Shown here: piece after piece, positions 56,396 to 64,000 of the stretch | Numbering within the stretch: the first letter of the stretch is position 1 | How the letters are laid out: every line of letters begins with the position of its first letter | NCBI GenBank assembly: GCA_903954065.1 | Contig: CAJBME010000177.1 | Span: forward strand, 1 to 64,000 | Direction of reading: 5' to 3' | DNA length: 64,000 nt | Source of the DNA: an uncultured bacterium | GTDB lineage: Bacteria; Verrucomicrobiota; Verrucomicrobiia; Verrucomicrobiales; V1-33 | Notes under the pieces: generated by a model | Seen by the model: only the letters and a program-made list of their open reading frames with translations | Database searches by the model: none | Told to the model about the DNA's origin: nothing | Made by a program: the position numbers and the translations under genes

Positions 56396-57697
56396 ATGAA
56401 AACCGCCAAATCATTCCGTCATTTTTTTGGTGGCCTTGTGGCCGCCGCCGTCAGCATGTTAATCATGCCATTCCCTATCATGGCGGAAGAAAAAACACTG
56501 GCCACCTTTGAATCCGAAGACTGCCTCGAGGCCTGGACGTCGGTCAATGACGGCGTCATGGGGGGGATTTCCAAGGGAGGTTTTTCACGCACAGACCAAG
56601 GAACTTTGATTTTTAAGGGTGAACTCTCCCTCGAAAACAACGGCGGCTTTGCTTCCATCCGCATGAAGCCAACCCCTCTGGATCTTTCCGGCATGGCCTC
56701 CCTCGTTGTGAGGGCCAAGGGCGACGGGCGTACCTATTGGCTCGAGCTGCGGGCCGCGAACCAGATGGCGGCAAGCTCCTATCGCGCTTACCTCCCCACC
56801 AAAGCGGGCGAGTGGGAAGAAATCAGTATTCCACTGGCCGATTTCAAACTGCAAGCCTTCGGTCGCGATCTTCCCAGCAAAGCGCTCGATTCCGCTGCCG
56901 TGGCCTCGGTCGGAATCACTCTTGCGGATAAAAAGGCCGGCCCATTTGAATTGGAAATCGAGTCGATGAAAGCCTCCCCGGAGGAGGTGGTGGTTAAAAC
57001 GGAATCTGCGGGGACTATCGTCGATATTGCTAAAGCGGCCGGCGGATTCCAGACACTGGTAGCTGCGGTCACCGCTGCTGATCTGGCGGGAGTCCTCTCA
57101 GGCGAGGGTCCTTTCACAGTGCTCGCACCCACAGATGAGGCGTTCGCCAAACTGCCCGCCGGCACTATCGACACCCTACTCAAACCCGAGAACCGGGCCC
57201 AACTCGTGGATATCCTCAAGAACCACGTTATTGCCGGCGGTGTGACCTTAGCCAAGGCTCTGGAAATGCGCGAGGGGACGACCCTTCAGGGATCGAGCAT
57301 TTCGATCAAGTTCAGCGACGGTCGCGTTCAAATTGGAAATGCGACGCTGGTCAAAGCCGATATCGCTGCCTCCAATGGAATCATTCACGTGATCGACCAA
57401 GTGCTGCTGCCTTCCAAAGCCACTTCAGATCCCCTGACTCCCGCCGGTCTGATCGAGCTGGCCATTAACCGCGGCGTGCCCATCTTCAACAACGGCGATG
57501 TGGAGGCTTGTGCCGCGCTCTACGAAATCACCTGTGAAGCCCTTCGTTCAATGACGGAGGTTCCCGAAGCCGCCCGCAAAGAAATTGAGCGATCCCTGCA
57601 GTCCGCGAGATCCGAGAAATCTGATCGAAGCACGGCTTGGATTCTGCGTAAAGCGATGGATGGCGCCTGGGAGGCACTGAAGAAACCCAAGGAATAG
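56396..57697 (+). CDS. CIA30 - fasciclin fusion, exported
   Basis: 433 residues from ATG 56396 (ATG 56366 is an alternative). Signal peptide about 1-31 ('PFPIMAEEK'). Residues about 32-190: CIA30/NDUFAF1-type jelly-roll ('SVNDGVMGGISKGGF', 'FASIRMKP', 'YWLELRA'). Residues about 200-345: fasciclin domain ('FQTLVAAVTAADLAGVL', 'GPFTVLAPTDEAFAKLP', 'ASNGIIHVIDQVLLP'). The last 75 residues form a helical region with two cysteines that I cannot name. CIA30 domains assist complex assembly in mitochondria; bacterial exported versions are of unknown role. Confidence 0.85.
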   Translation: MKTAKSFRHFFGGLVAAAVSMLIMPFPIMAEEKTLATFESEDCLEAWTSVNDGVMGGISKGGFSRTDQGTLIFKGELSLENNGGFASIRMKPTPLDLSGMASLVVRAKGDGRTYWLELRAANQMAASSYRAYLPTKAGEWEEISIPLADFKLQAFGRDLPSKALDSAAVASVGITLADKKAGPFELEIESMKASPEEVVVKTESAGTIVDIAKAAGGFQTLVAAVTAADLAGVLSGEGPFTVLAPTDEAFAKLPAGTIDTLLKPENRAQLVDILKNHVIAGGVTLAKALEMREGTTLQGSSISIKFSDGRVQIGNATLVKADIAASNGIIHVIDQVLLPSKATSDPLTPAGLIELAINRGVPIFNNGDVEACAALYEITCEALRSMTEVPEAARKEIERSLQSARSEKSDRSTAWILRKAMDGAWEALKKPKE

Positions 57698-57815
57698 AAA
57701 TTCCTTCCGCCATTTCCGCGACTGCGAAAGCACCCGCCACAGCCAACCGCTAGGACGCGTGAAAATGGGTCCAGCCGGCCGACGGCCCGCAAGGCGCCAC
57801 GGCCTCAGCCGCCGA

Positions 57816-59240
57816 TCACTCGCTAAAAAGCCATAAACTCCCAGTGCTGCGCACGTACAAGCGGGGGCCAACCAGCGCCGGCGTGGCGGAAATCGTCTCT
57901 CCGAGCTTCACTTGCCGCAGCACACTGAAGGCCTCGCCTGCTCCGGCAATAGTAACGACTCCGCGCAACGAACAAAAACACACCTGCATGCCATCGGTGA
58001 TAGGCGAAGCAAAATAATCGCCGCCGCCATCCGCACCCAAGCGCTCTCTTTCAAAAACGATCCGCCCGGTGTCCGCCTCCGTGGAAGTGACCATGCCGCC
58101 GTCTTGCACGACCACCAGCCGCCCGTCCAAGAGCACAGGAGAAGTGACTTTGGCCACGCCTTTCTGATGACGCCACTGCACATGCGTCCCCGTCAGATCA
58201 CCGGTCTGGTCACCGGGATCGCCCAAGGCGAAAACTCCGTATTCCGCGCGTCGCAAGTAGGCGGCAGCCGTCCCCAGTTCTTCCGACGTAACCGCCCCAT
58301 CGCGATTGCGATCAACAAAATCAAAGCCACCGTCTTTCTGCAGCGGGCCTGATTCAGACAGGGTCAATTTTCCATCCCGATCGGCATCGCCAGCCCACAG
58401 CAATTTTTCCATCTGCGGAGGCATCGCGCCTCCACCTCCCAGACTGCGCGACATAAAATAAACCGCCGCTTCTCCAATCACTGGCGTTGGACACACACTG
58501 ACCGCCTCTAACCCAGCCACCGTCCAGCGCTCCGTTCCGTCGGCCAAATTGTATCCCGTAGCCTGCAAATTGCCCGAAACCACCAACTCGACCCGCGGGC
58601 CGCGCGACCAGACGACGGGCGTCGTATAATTGCTCACTGCCGACGGACGCGGCGTTTGCCAGAGCGTGCGGCCGTCGACCGGATCGACCGCCAGCAGCGA
58701 CGACTGACCGCCCTGCTGGTCGAGACACACGATGAGTTTGCCCCCGGCCAGCACCGGCGAGGTACCGCTGCCGTTGACCACAAAGGGAACGTCCAGCGGA
58801 CGCCGCCACACCTCCTGGCCGTCCATGTTCCACGCCACCAGTCCGAATGAGGGGAAATACCCGTAAACTCGCTCCCCATCGGTCGCCGGGGTAGCCGCCG
58901 CATGACTACTGGTCCGATGGATTTCCGTCGACAACGCCCCGGGGACTTCGGCTTGCCACCGCAACGCACCCGTCATGGCATCCAGACACCGCAACTGGAT
59001 CCTCCCGTCCACGACCCCGGTCAGAAAAAGCTGCTGGCCCCACACCACGGGCGAGGAATGTCCCTCCGGCACAGCGACTTTCCAAACCGCCTCCTCCGGG
59101 GCAATTTTGAATGGCAGGCGGGCGTCCACCGCCACGCCTTGGGAATTGGGACCGCGAAATTGCGGCCATGACGGCACCGGGTCAGCCACGGCCGAGAGTC
59201 CGGTCATCGTCAGGCAGGCGAGAAAATGAAATGAGGCCAT
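57816..59240 (-). CDS. PQQ-like beta-propeller with EF-hand insert
   Basis: 474 residues, signal peptide about 1-19. Starts with 'WPQFRGPNSQGVA', the hallmark of the exported PQQ-binding-like propeller family. Blade motifs include 'LRCLDAMTGALRWQ' and 'LLAVDPVDGRTLWQ'. Around residues 285-315 two calcium-binding loops 'DADRDGKLTLSE' and 'DRNRDGAVTSEE' form an EF-hand pair inside the propeller. No catalytic residues of PQQ dehydrogenases are seen. Likely a structural or binding protein outside the cytoplasm. Confidence 0.87.
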   Translation of the reverse strand: MASFHFLACLTMTGLSAVADPVPSWPQFRGPNSQGVAVDARLPFKIAPEEAVWKVAVPEGHSSPVVWGQQLFLTGVVDGRIQLRCLDAMTGALRWQAEVPGALSTEIHRTSSHAAATPATDGERVYGYFPSFGLVAWNMDGQEVWRRPLDVPFVVNGSGTSPVLAGGKLIVCLDQQGGQSSLLAVDPVDGRTLWQTPRPSAVSNYTTPVVWSRGPRVELVVSGNLQATGYNLADGTERWTVAGLEAVSVCPTPVIGEAAVYFMSRSLGGGGAMPPQMEKLLWAGDADRDGKLTLSESGPLQKDGGFDFVDRNRDGAVTSEELGTAAAYLRRAEYGVFALGDPGDQTGDLTGTHVQWRHQKGVAKVTSPVLLDGRLVVVQDGGMVTSTEADTGRIVFERERLGADGGGDYFASPITDGMQVCFCSLRGVVTIAGAGEAFSVLRQVKLGETISATPALVGPRLYVRSTGSLWLFSE

Positions 59241-59308
59241 GGAGTAGTCAGCGGGGAAGACGAAGCGAGCAGTGATCGGAACAATCCATCGAGAGTGAGT
59301 GGAAGGAG

Positions 59309-59340
59309 AAAAAAATGGCGCTGGGTCCCAGCCGGGACCC
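59309..59340 (-). terminator. Probable terminator after the AI-2E family gene
   Basis: On the minus strand GGGTCCC and GGGACCC form a perfect seven-pair stem around GGCT. After seven more bases a run of seven T follows (A-run 59309-59315). It lies within 40 bases of the gene's stop. Confidence 0.5.
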
Positions 59341-59348
59341 GGGCTGGT

Positions 59349-60773
59349 TTACGAGGCGCCATTCCCTTGGGCCGCCGCCGCTGCTGCGGCTGCCGCCGGT
59401 TGCAGACGTTTCTCCCACACATACCGCCGGAAGAGCACCTTCAACGAAGCTGTCAGCGGAACCGCCAGCAATACGCCGAGAAATCCGCCAATGAGCAGCG
59501 ACCAGAACAACACCGAGAAAATAACCGTCAACGGGTGCAACCCGACAGAATCACCCACAATCTTCGGCTGGGTCACAAAACTGTTCACCTGCTGCACCAC
59601 CACAAAAATAGCACTGACCACCAACGGATAGACCCAGATCTGGTCGGGAAAAATACTCCACGTATTGACATAATGCCGCACCACCATCCCCGTGGCCGGA
59701 TCCATAATGCCAGCCCCCGGCACCCCGCCAGGGCCAGACGCCGTTTGACCAAAATGACTGATGGCAATCAATACCGCCGGAATCCAACAAACAAGACTGC
59801 CCACATACGGCAGCAACCCAAGCAAGGCGACAAAAATGCCAATCAACAACCCGCCGGGTAACCCGATCAGTTTGAGAAAAAGTCCGACCAATAATCCATC
59901 AATCAGACTCACCAACATCTGCCCGCGGAAAAAGGCGATCAGGTACCCGTTGATCTCCGTCAGCGCACTGACGACTTCACTCTTAAATTGCGACTCCTTC
60001 AACGGCAGATAGTCGCTCCACGTGCGCTTGATGCTGTCGCTCTCTTTCAAAAAATAATACAAATACAGCGGCACCAGAAAAAAGCCGACGATGTAACCGG
60101 CCAGACCCAGAAACCCCGTGAATCCACTCGCCGCAAAGGCTCCCGCTTTTTTCACCAGCAGTTGGGTATGCTTCTGCAGCCACTGACGCGAACTAAAACT
60201 CGAAGTAGCTTCCACGGCATCCTCCGGCACAGGATCCACCGCAGCCAATGCCTCGGCCGCCGGCGCCACAGGCGGCACCACAGCCGGTGCCACGGGCGGT
60301 TCCACCGGCTTGGGTTTCTCCGGGGACGCCTGACTCAAGGAAAAACGCTCCCAGAATGTATCGATGGAACCAAAGGCCTTGTCCGAAAATGTCCGGACGT
60401 TTTCCACGATGTCAGCGAGCTCGCGGTTTTCGAACCAAGCGGATGACTGGCGCACCGCGGGCACTACTACCATCGTAGCCAGCAGCAGGATCATGAGATG
60501 GAAACTGCTGAAAATAATCAGCATAGCTCTGGTCCGGGGCGCGCCGCGGTCCGTGAGTTTGCGAATCAATGGTTCCAGTAGATAAGCAATGATGCCAGCC
60601 ACAGCCAAGGGCACCAGCACCGGCTGTAAAAACACCAAAACCCGCATCACCAGCCAGATCAGAAAAACCGCCACCGCACCAATCGAGACGATGGAGAATC
60701 CAGTCACCGCCCCCCACAACACCTTGCGCTGAAACAAGGTGGGCCAGCGATGATCAGTATCTGATGAGTCCAC
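59349..60773 (-). CDS. AI-2E/UPF0118 family transporter
   Basis: 474 residues with the eight-helix AI-2E family layout: 'VPLAVAGIIAYLLEPLI', 'YLIAFFRGQMLVSLIDGLLVG' (shown in part), 'LPYVGSLVCWIPAVL' and 'IFSVLFWSLLIGGFLGVLLAVPLTA' near the end (cited in part). Members act as autoinducer-2 exporters or as Na+/H+ antiporters. A Pro/Ala/Val-rich insert of about 60 residues near 145-205 and an Ala run near the C-terminus are unusual additions. Not in an operon. Confidence 0.88.
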   Translation of the reverse strand: MDSSDTDHRWPTLFQRKVLWGAVTGFSIVSIGAVAVFLIWLVMRVLVFLQPVLVPLAVAGIIAYLLEPLIRKLTDRGAPRTRAMLIIFSSFHLMILLLATMVVVPAVRQSSAWFENRELADIVENVRTFSDKAFGSIDTFWERFSLSQASPEKPKPVEPPVAPAVVPPVAPAAEALAAVDPVPEDAVEATSSFSSRQWLQKHTQLLVKKAGAFAASGFTGFLGLAGYIVGFFLVPLYLYYFLKESDSIKRTWSDYLPLKESQFKSEVVSALTEINGYLIAFFRGQMLVSLIDGLLVGLFLKLIGLPGGLLIGIFVALLGLLPYVGSLVCWIPAVLIAISHFGQTASGPGGVPGAGIMDPATGMVVRHYVNTWSIFPDQIWVYPLVVSAIFVVVQQVNSFVTQPKIVGDSVGLHPLTVIFSVLFWSLLIGGFLGVLLAVPLTASLKVLFRRYVWEKRLQPAAAAAAAAAQGNGAS

Positions 60774-60834
60774 AGTCGCTTAGTAAGCGAAGTCATCGCC
60801 CATCCGTCAAGCCCGCTGTCAGCCCCAGCCCGCG

Positions 60835-62241
60835 TCACACCGCCAGCGGCCGCAACGTCAGCACACACTCAAGATGTTTGGTCTGCGGAAACAAATCAAA
60901 CGGCTGCACCTCGTGCACCCCATATCCCGCCGCCAGAAATAACCGCAAATCCCGCATCTGCGTGGCCGGATTACACGACACATACACACACGCCGACGGA
61001 CGGAAAAGAAGCAGCTGCTCAATAAACGCCTCCGAACACCCAGCCCGCGGCGGGTCAATCAACACCACCGTCTCCGCCGCCGCAAACGTGATGCCCGCAA
61101 AAATCGCCTCCGCCGAAGCCGCCAGAAAGGTCGCGTTGACCACCCCGTTCTCAACCGCGTTGGCCCGCGCCTGCGCCACCGCACTCTCGCTAATCTCAAC
61201 CCCAGCCACCGCCTCAAAATAATCCGCCGCCGCAATCGCAAATAATCCAGACCCACCATACGCATCCACCAGAAAACGCGCGCCCCCCGCCGCCGCCGCA
61301 CGCGTGATATACCCGACAAATGCCGGCAAAATCGACGGGTTGTTCTGGAAAAAATCGCCCGCTAAATGCCGAAAACGCCACTCCCGCGCCGGAGATCCTT
61401 CGGCCGCACCTTCGCTCTCGTTTTCGTCCATCAGCCGCCCGACCGCACTCACCATGGCCGCGCGTGGATCTGTCAGCACACGACCGTCAGCATCCTCGCG
61501 CAACAGCAAGGTGGCCCCGTTTTTATAGCGGGCGACCTGACTTCGCGCCTCGTCACGCACTCCGCCCAGCGCCTCGTTAAGGGCATCGGTCGCAATATCG
61601 CAGCGCGGCACGTCAACCAGCTGCGAGCGGGTGCCAGCACGCAGGAACCCGATCTCGCCGAGCCCTCCGTGTTTGGGCCGAGAAAAATGCGGCGTAATCT
61701 TTGAGCGATAGCCGTACGGTCGGGGTGATCCGATCACCTCGTTAACGGGGAACTCCACGCCCGCCATGTGCTTCAACAATTCAGCCACCTGCTGGCGTTT
61801 CCATTGCAGCTGATCGGCATACGCCAAATGCTGGTACTGGCAGCCACCACACACGCCAAAAAGCGCACACCGCGGCGCCACCCGCGCCAGTGACGGCTCC
61901 AGGACCGCCACTAAGTCGGCCTCGGAGAAATTTTTCTGATTGCGGAATATTCTCGCCCGCACCAGCTCTCCCGGCAGGGCGAAGGGAACCATCACCACCC
62001 AGCCAGACTTGCCCGCACTCCCCTCACCCGCTCCGCCGTCCGCCGCGTCCTCCATCGCCGCCGCAGCAACCACCACTCCCTCCGTCGCCGCACCCACGCG
62101 CCCGCTCAGATCAACGCGAGCCAGCCCCTGTCCCATGTTGGTCAGCGTCTCAATACGCAGCTCCACCTCCTCGTGATAAGCGAAGGGAAACGGACGAAAG
62201 GCGCGCGGTGGCGGTTTGGGGGATGAAATCGACGGGGACAA
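60835..62241 (-). CDS. rlmD: TRAM-domain RNA (uracil-5-)-methyltransferase, RlmD/RumA type
   Basis: 468 residues. TRAM domain about 25-100, interrupted by an Ala/Gly/Glu-rich low-complexity insert. The 4Fe-4S cysteines appear as 'RCALFGVCGGCQYQHL'. The SAM fold shows 'FLVDAYGGSGLFAIAAADYF', and the catalytic region 'VLIDPPRAGCSEAFIEQL' and 'YVSCNPATQMRDL' holds the nucleophilic Cys. The C-terminus 'HLECVLTLRPL' is the conserved end. Enzymes of this type methylate U1939 (or U747) of 23S rRNA. A related tRNA m5U54 activity cannot be excluded, but the cluster favours RlmD. Confidence 0.88.
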   Translation of the reverse strand: MSPSISSPKPPPRAFRPFPFAYHEEVELRIETLTNMGQGLARVDLSGRVGAATEGVVVAAAAMEDAADGGAGEGSAGKSGWVVMVPFALPGELVRARIFRNQKNFSEADLVAVLEPSLARVAPRCALFGVCGGCQYQHLAYADQLQWKRQQVAELLKHMAGVEFPVNEVIGSPRPYGYRSKITPHFSRPKHGGLGEIGFLRAGTRSQLVDVPRCDIATDALNEALGGVRDEARSQVARYKNGATLLLREDADGRVLTDPRAAMVSAVGRLMDENESEGAAEGSPAREWRFRHLAGDFFQNNPSILPAFVGYITRAAAAGGARFLVDAYGGSGLFAIAAADYFEAVAGVEISESAVAQARANAVENGVVNATFLAASAEAIFAGITFAAAETVVLIDPPRAGCSEAFIEQLLLFRPSACVYVSCNPATQMRDLRLFLAAGYGVHEVQPFDLFPQTKHLECVLTLRPLAV

Positions 62242-62293
62242 GCTGCCAATTAAGCGCGGGATGGCAGAAAATCATGTCGAAGTCACAGCCGAC

Positions 62294-62317
62294 ACGACGC
62301 ACGACGCACGACGCACG
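62294..62317. repeat. 7-bp tandem repeat, 3.4 copies
   Basis: ACGACGC repeated between rlmD and the MetE-like gene. No function is apparent. Confidence 0.8.
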
Positions 62318-62500
62318 GCTGCTGGTTGATTTTATTGTGTCGACGCTCCCACTCCCCCCGACGGCCTGCTGATTCGCCTGCTGATTTCTCGATAAGCGGT
62401 CGATCATCGGTTCCCCAATCCATCTGCTGCCCCCGGCGGTTATTCATCGGCGGACATCACGAAGACTTGAGTTGTGCCTCCGGCTCTCAAGGATGGTCTG

Positions 62501-63565
62501 ATGCAGCCGATTCCACTTCGCACCACCGTTATTGGTAGTTATCCCTTTCCAAGCTGGCTGGAGATGGCCAGCGGCCAGCTGGACAAATTTGGTCCAGCTG
62601 ATTTGTCCGAGATTCAGGATGATGCCGCGGTCTGTGCCATTCACGACCAGCTGGCGGCCGGGCTGGAAGTCATCACGGATGGCGAGCAGACCCGTCTGGA
62701 TTTCAATCTTTCTTTTTACGGTTACATTGAAGGCATTCATCTAGAAAGCGCTCCGCCGCGGCGGTGGGGCCCTCCGGCCCACGACCAGCGGGGGAAACAC
62801 CCGGTCATCAGCGATCTACTCGCGCCCCGGGGGCTGGGCGTCGTCGACGAATTCCGGCGGCTGCGGCGCCTCGTCACGGCTCAGGCGCAGCCGGGCGGCG
62901 CCCCGCACCCGATCCTAAAAGCCTCGGTCCCCGGACCTTACACCCTCTCCGGCCGCCTGCTGCCCAATGCCCAGTACCCGGACCGCTGGGCCCTCACCGA
63001 AGCGCTGCTGCCCATCGTCAGACAAGAACTGGCCGACCTCGTCGACGCCGGATGCCAAGAAATCACCGTCGATGAACCCTCCATGAGCTGCTACGGATAC
63101 AAAGAGGATCCAACCCGTTTCGTTGAAATTTTTAACCGCACGGTGGAGCCTGCCATCGGCCGGACACGACTGTCGACCCACCTGTGCTTCGGAAATTACA
63201 AAGCGCGCGCCGTGGCCCCACGCCAATACGCGCCCCTTTACCCGGCCTTCCACAACCTCGCCGTCGACGAAGTGCACCTCGAAATGGCCAGCCGTGAGTT
63301 TTCTGAAATCGAAATCATCCGCGACATCACCGAACAGGGAAAAGACGTCTGTGTCGGCATCATCGATGTGAAAAGTTACTTCATCGAACAACCAGACGAT
63401 GTGGCCGCTCGCGTGCGCCGGTGCCTCGCCTTCGCCCCCGCGGAAAAATTGAGTTTCGCCCCTGACTGCGGGCTCAGCCAGACCGCGCGCTGGGCCAGCC
63501 GCCAAAAACTCGCTCACATGGTCACTGGCGTAAAGCAGGTGCGCGCGGAACTCGGCCTCGCCTGA
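62501..63565 (+). CDS. Cobalamin-independent methionine synthase-like protein (MetE C-domain type)
   Basis: 354 residues from ATG 62501. One TIM barrel of the MetE C-terminal type: 'TTVIGSYPFPSWLE' at the start, 'EVITDGEQTRLDF', 'ITVDEPSMSCYG', and the zinc ligands in 'STHLCFGNY' (His/Cys) and 'FAPDCGLSQTARW' (Cys). It lacks the N-terminal duplicate barrel of full MetE. Short forms act on methylcobalamin, other methylated donors or other thiols, so transfer to homocysteine is not assured. No folate genes nearby. An upstream start at 62474 is possible. Confidence 0.85.
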   Translation: MQPIPLRTTVIGSYPFPSWLEMASGQLDKFGPADLSEIQDDAAVCAIHDQLAAGLEVITDGEQTRLDFNLSFYGYIEGIHLESAPPRRWGPPAHDQRGKHPVISDLLAPRGLGVVDEFRRLRRLVTAQAQPGGAPHPILKASVPGPYTLSGRLLPNAQYPDRWALTEALLPIVRQELADLVDAGCQEITVDEPSMSCYGYKEDPTRFVEIFNRTVEPAIGRTRLSTHLCFGNYKARAVAPRQYAPLYPAFHNLAVDEVHLEMASREFSEIEIIRDITEQGKDVCVGIIDVKSYFIEQPDDVAARVRRCLAFAPAEKLSFAPDCGLSQTARWASRQKLAHMVTGVKQVRAELGLA

Positions 63566-63845
63566 CAGGGCGCTCGCGGAGGCGTCGCGCAGAGTCGCTC
63601 ACGGAGGCGCGCCATCGGTGTGGCGGGCCTCGAGTCCACAGGGGAGTGCCCGCGCGGCGAACCACGCCTTCCCAGAAATCCCCAATGTCATGCCCTCGGC
63701 TCTCGCATGGCGCCCCGTTGCGGCTCAAGTCGTGGCCAGGTATCGAAGAGTGGGGGCTCAATTTTCTTTTGAGGGTAAATGCGTGGCCTCGCCATGAGCA
63801 TTTGCATGATTCACCGGCCAATGGCAATGGTGGTGATTTTTTCTC
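63566..63845. promoter_or_regulatory. Leader region before lysA with stem-loops
   Basis: About 280 bases with several stem-loops: AATGC...GCATT near 63778-63803 enclosing TGGC/GCCA, and TCACC/GGTGA at 63811-63836 followed directly by a six-T run (63837-63842) just before the lysA ATG. This resembles an attenuator, but the stems are short. The conserved lysine-riboswitch elements were looked for and not found. A 17-base near-repeat (GGAGGCG-containing) occurs at about 63570-63620. Confidence 0.25.
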
Positions 63846-64000
63846 ATGAGTCATTCTCCGGAACTTCTGCATCGTCTGGCGGACACCGTCGGCACCCCAT
63901 ATTGGTTGTATGATGCTGCCCTGCTGCGGCAGCGGATAGCGGACATCAAGTTCATCACGGGCACGCCTGGCGTGCAGGCACGATTTGCAATGAAGGCGTG
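63846..64000 (+). CDS. lysA: Diaminopimelate decarboxylase, 5' part
   Basis: Truncated by the window end; 51 codons are visible. 'TPYWLYDAALLRQRI' and 'QARFAMKA' are the N-terminal landmarks of fold-III PLP decarboxylases, the Lys of 'MKA' being the PLP Schiff-base residue. This group includes LysA, the last step to lysine from meso-diaminopimelate, and related ornithine/arginine decarboxylases. The 'TPxWLYD' opening favours LysA. The assignment needs the rest of the gene. Confidence 0.7.
   Translation, partial: MSHSPELLHRLADTVGTPYWLYDAALLRQRIADIKFITGTPGVQARFAMKA

Noticed and set aside
63566..63845. Lysine riboswitch before lysA
   Set aside because: The conserved lysine-binding core elements were not found; only short hairpins are present.

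Overview
The window looks like chromosomal DNA of a Verrucomicrobiota bacterium, most likely Opitutales/Opitutaceae. This is inferred from gene content: a PEP-CTERM protein, paired formylglycine-type sulfatases, lamin-tail/CotH and PQQ-propeller secreted proteins, large exported proteins ending in a module typical of the phylum, a bactofilin, high G+C, and start codons that mostly lack Shine-Dalgarno sequences. No phage, plasmid, insertion sequence or CRISPR array was found. The genes are dense, on both strands, and mostly ordinary in codon use.

Layout. 0-9.9 kb: a YwaF-like membrane protein, an MgtC/DUF4010 transporter-like protein, a compact four-gene ExbB-ExbD-proline-rich-zinc-ribbon operon, fabF, and a convergent GAF-protein/response-regulator pair whose 3' ends overlap across an 18-bp tandem repeat. 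Then come a PEP-CTERM protein, a cyclase-family lipoprotein and tRNA-Val. 10-16 kb: a FeoB-associated-type mini-protein, xylulokinase, a DUF374 acyltransferase, gyrB and a bactofilin. 16-18.6 kb: a gene-free stretch with a 16-bp tandem repeat, then rpmJ-rpsM-rpsK-rpsD on the minus strand, ending in a strong terminator with no rpoA after rpsD. 18.8-32.3 kb: a zinc-ribbon/proline-rich membrane protein, a sugar isomerase, a METTL7-like methyltransferase, a giant LTD/CotH protein, a PhoD-type phosphatase, tRNA-Pro, a PhoR/PhoB-like pair and a TPR protein. 32.4-37.1 kb: a MurU-like nucleotidyltransferase, a HUMPS/HPS-like decarboxylase family protein beside a TIM-barrel isomerase, a lone 2-oxoacid:ferredoxin oxidoreductase beta subunit, and a lipocalin.

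37.4-45.2 kb is the most coherent accessory block. Seven membrane- or lipid-related genes, joined by 1- to 10-base overlaps, run from an FAD oxidoreductase through DUF1365, a Cfa-like methyltransferase, DUF1475, DUF2062 and a DUF1295 reductase-like protein to a second Cfa/CNMT-like methyltransferase. They continue into an esterase-like lipoprotein and a TPR protein. The first Cfa-like enzyme lacks two residues that hold bicarbonate in classical cyclopropane synthases, so the operon may make a different fatty-acyl modification.

45-64 kb: an unknown exported protein, DsbD, a 1077-residue exported protein with three exact-period 221-residue repeats, two coupled sulfatases, a formate/nitrite-family channel, a CIA30-fasciclin fusion, a PQQ-like propeller with an EF-hand insert, an AI-2E family transporter, an RlmD-type RNA methyltransferase, a MetE-like methyltransferase and the start of lysA, cut by the window end.
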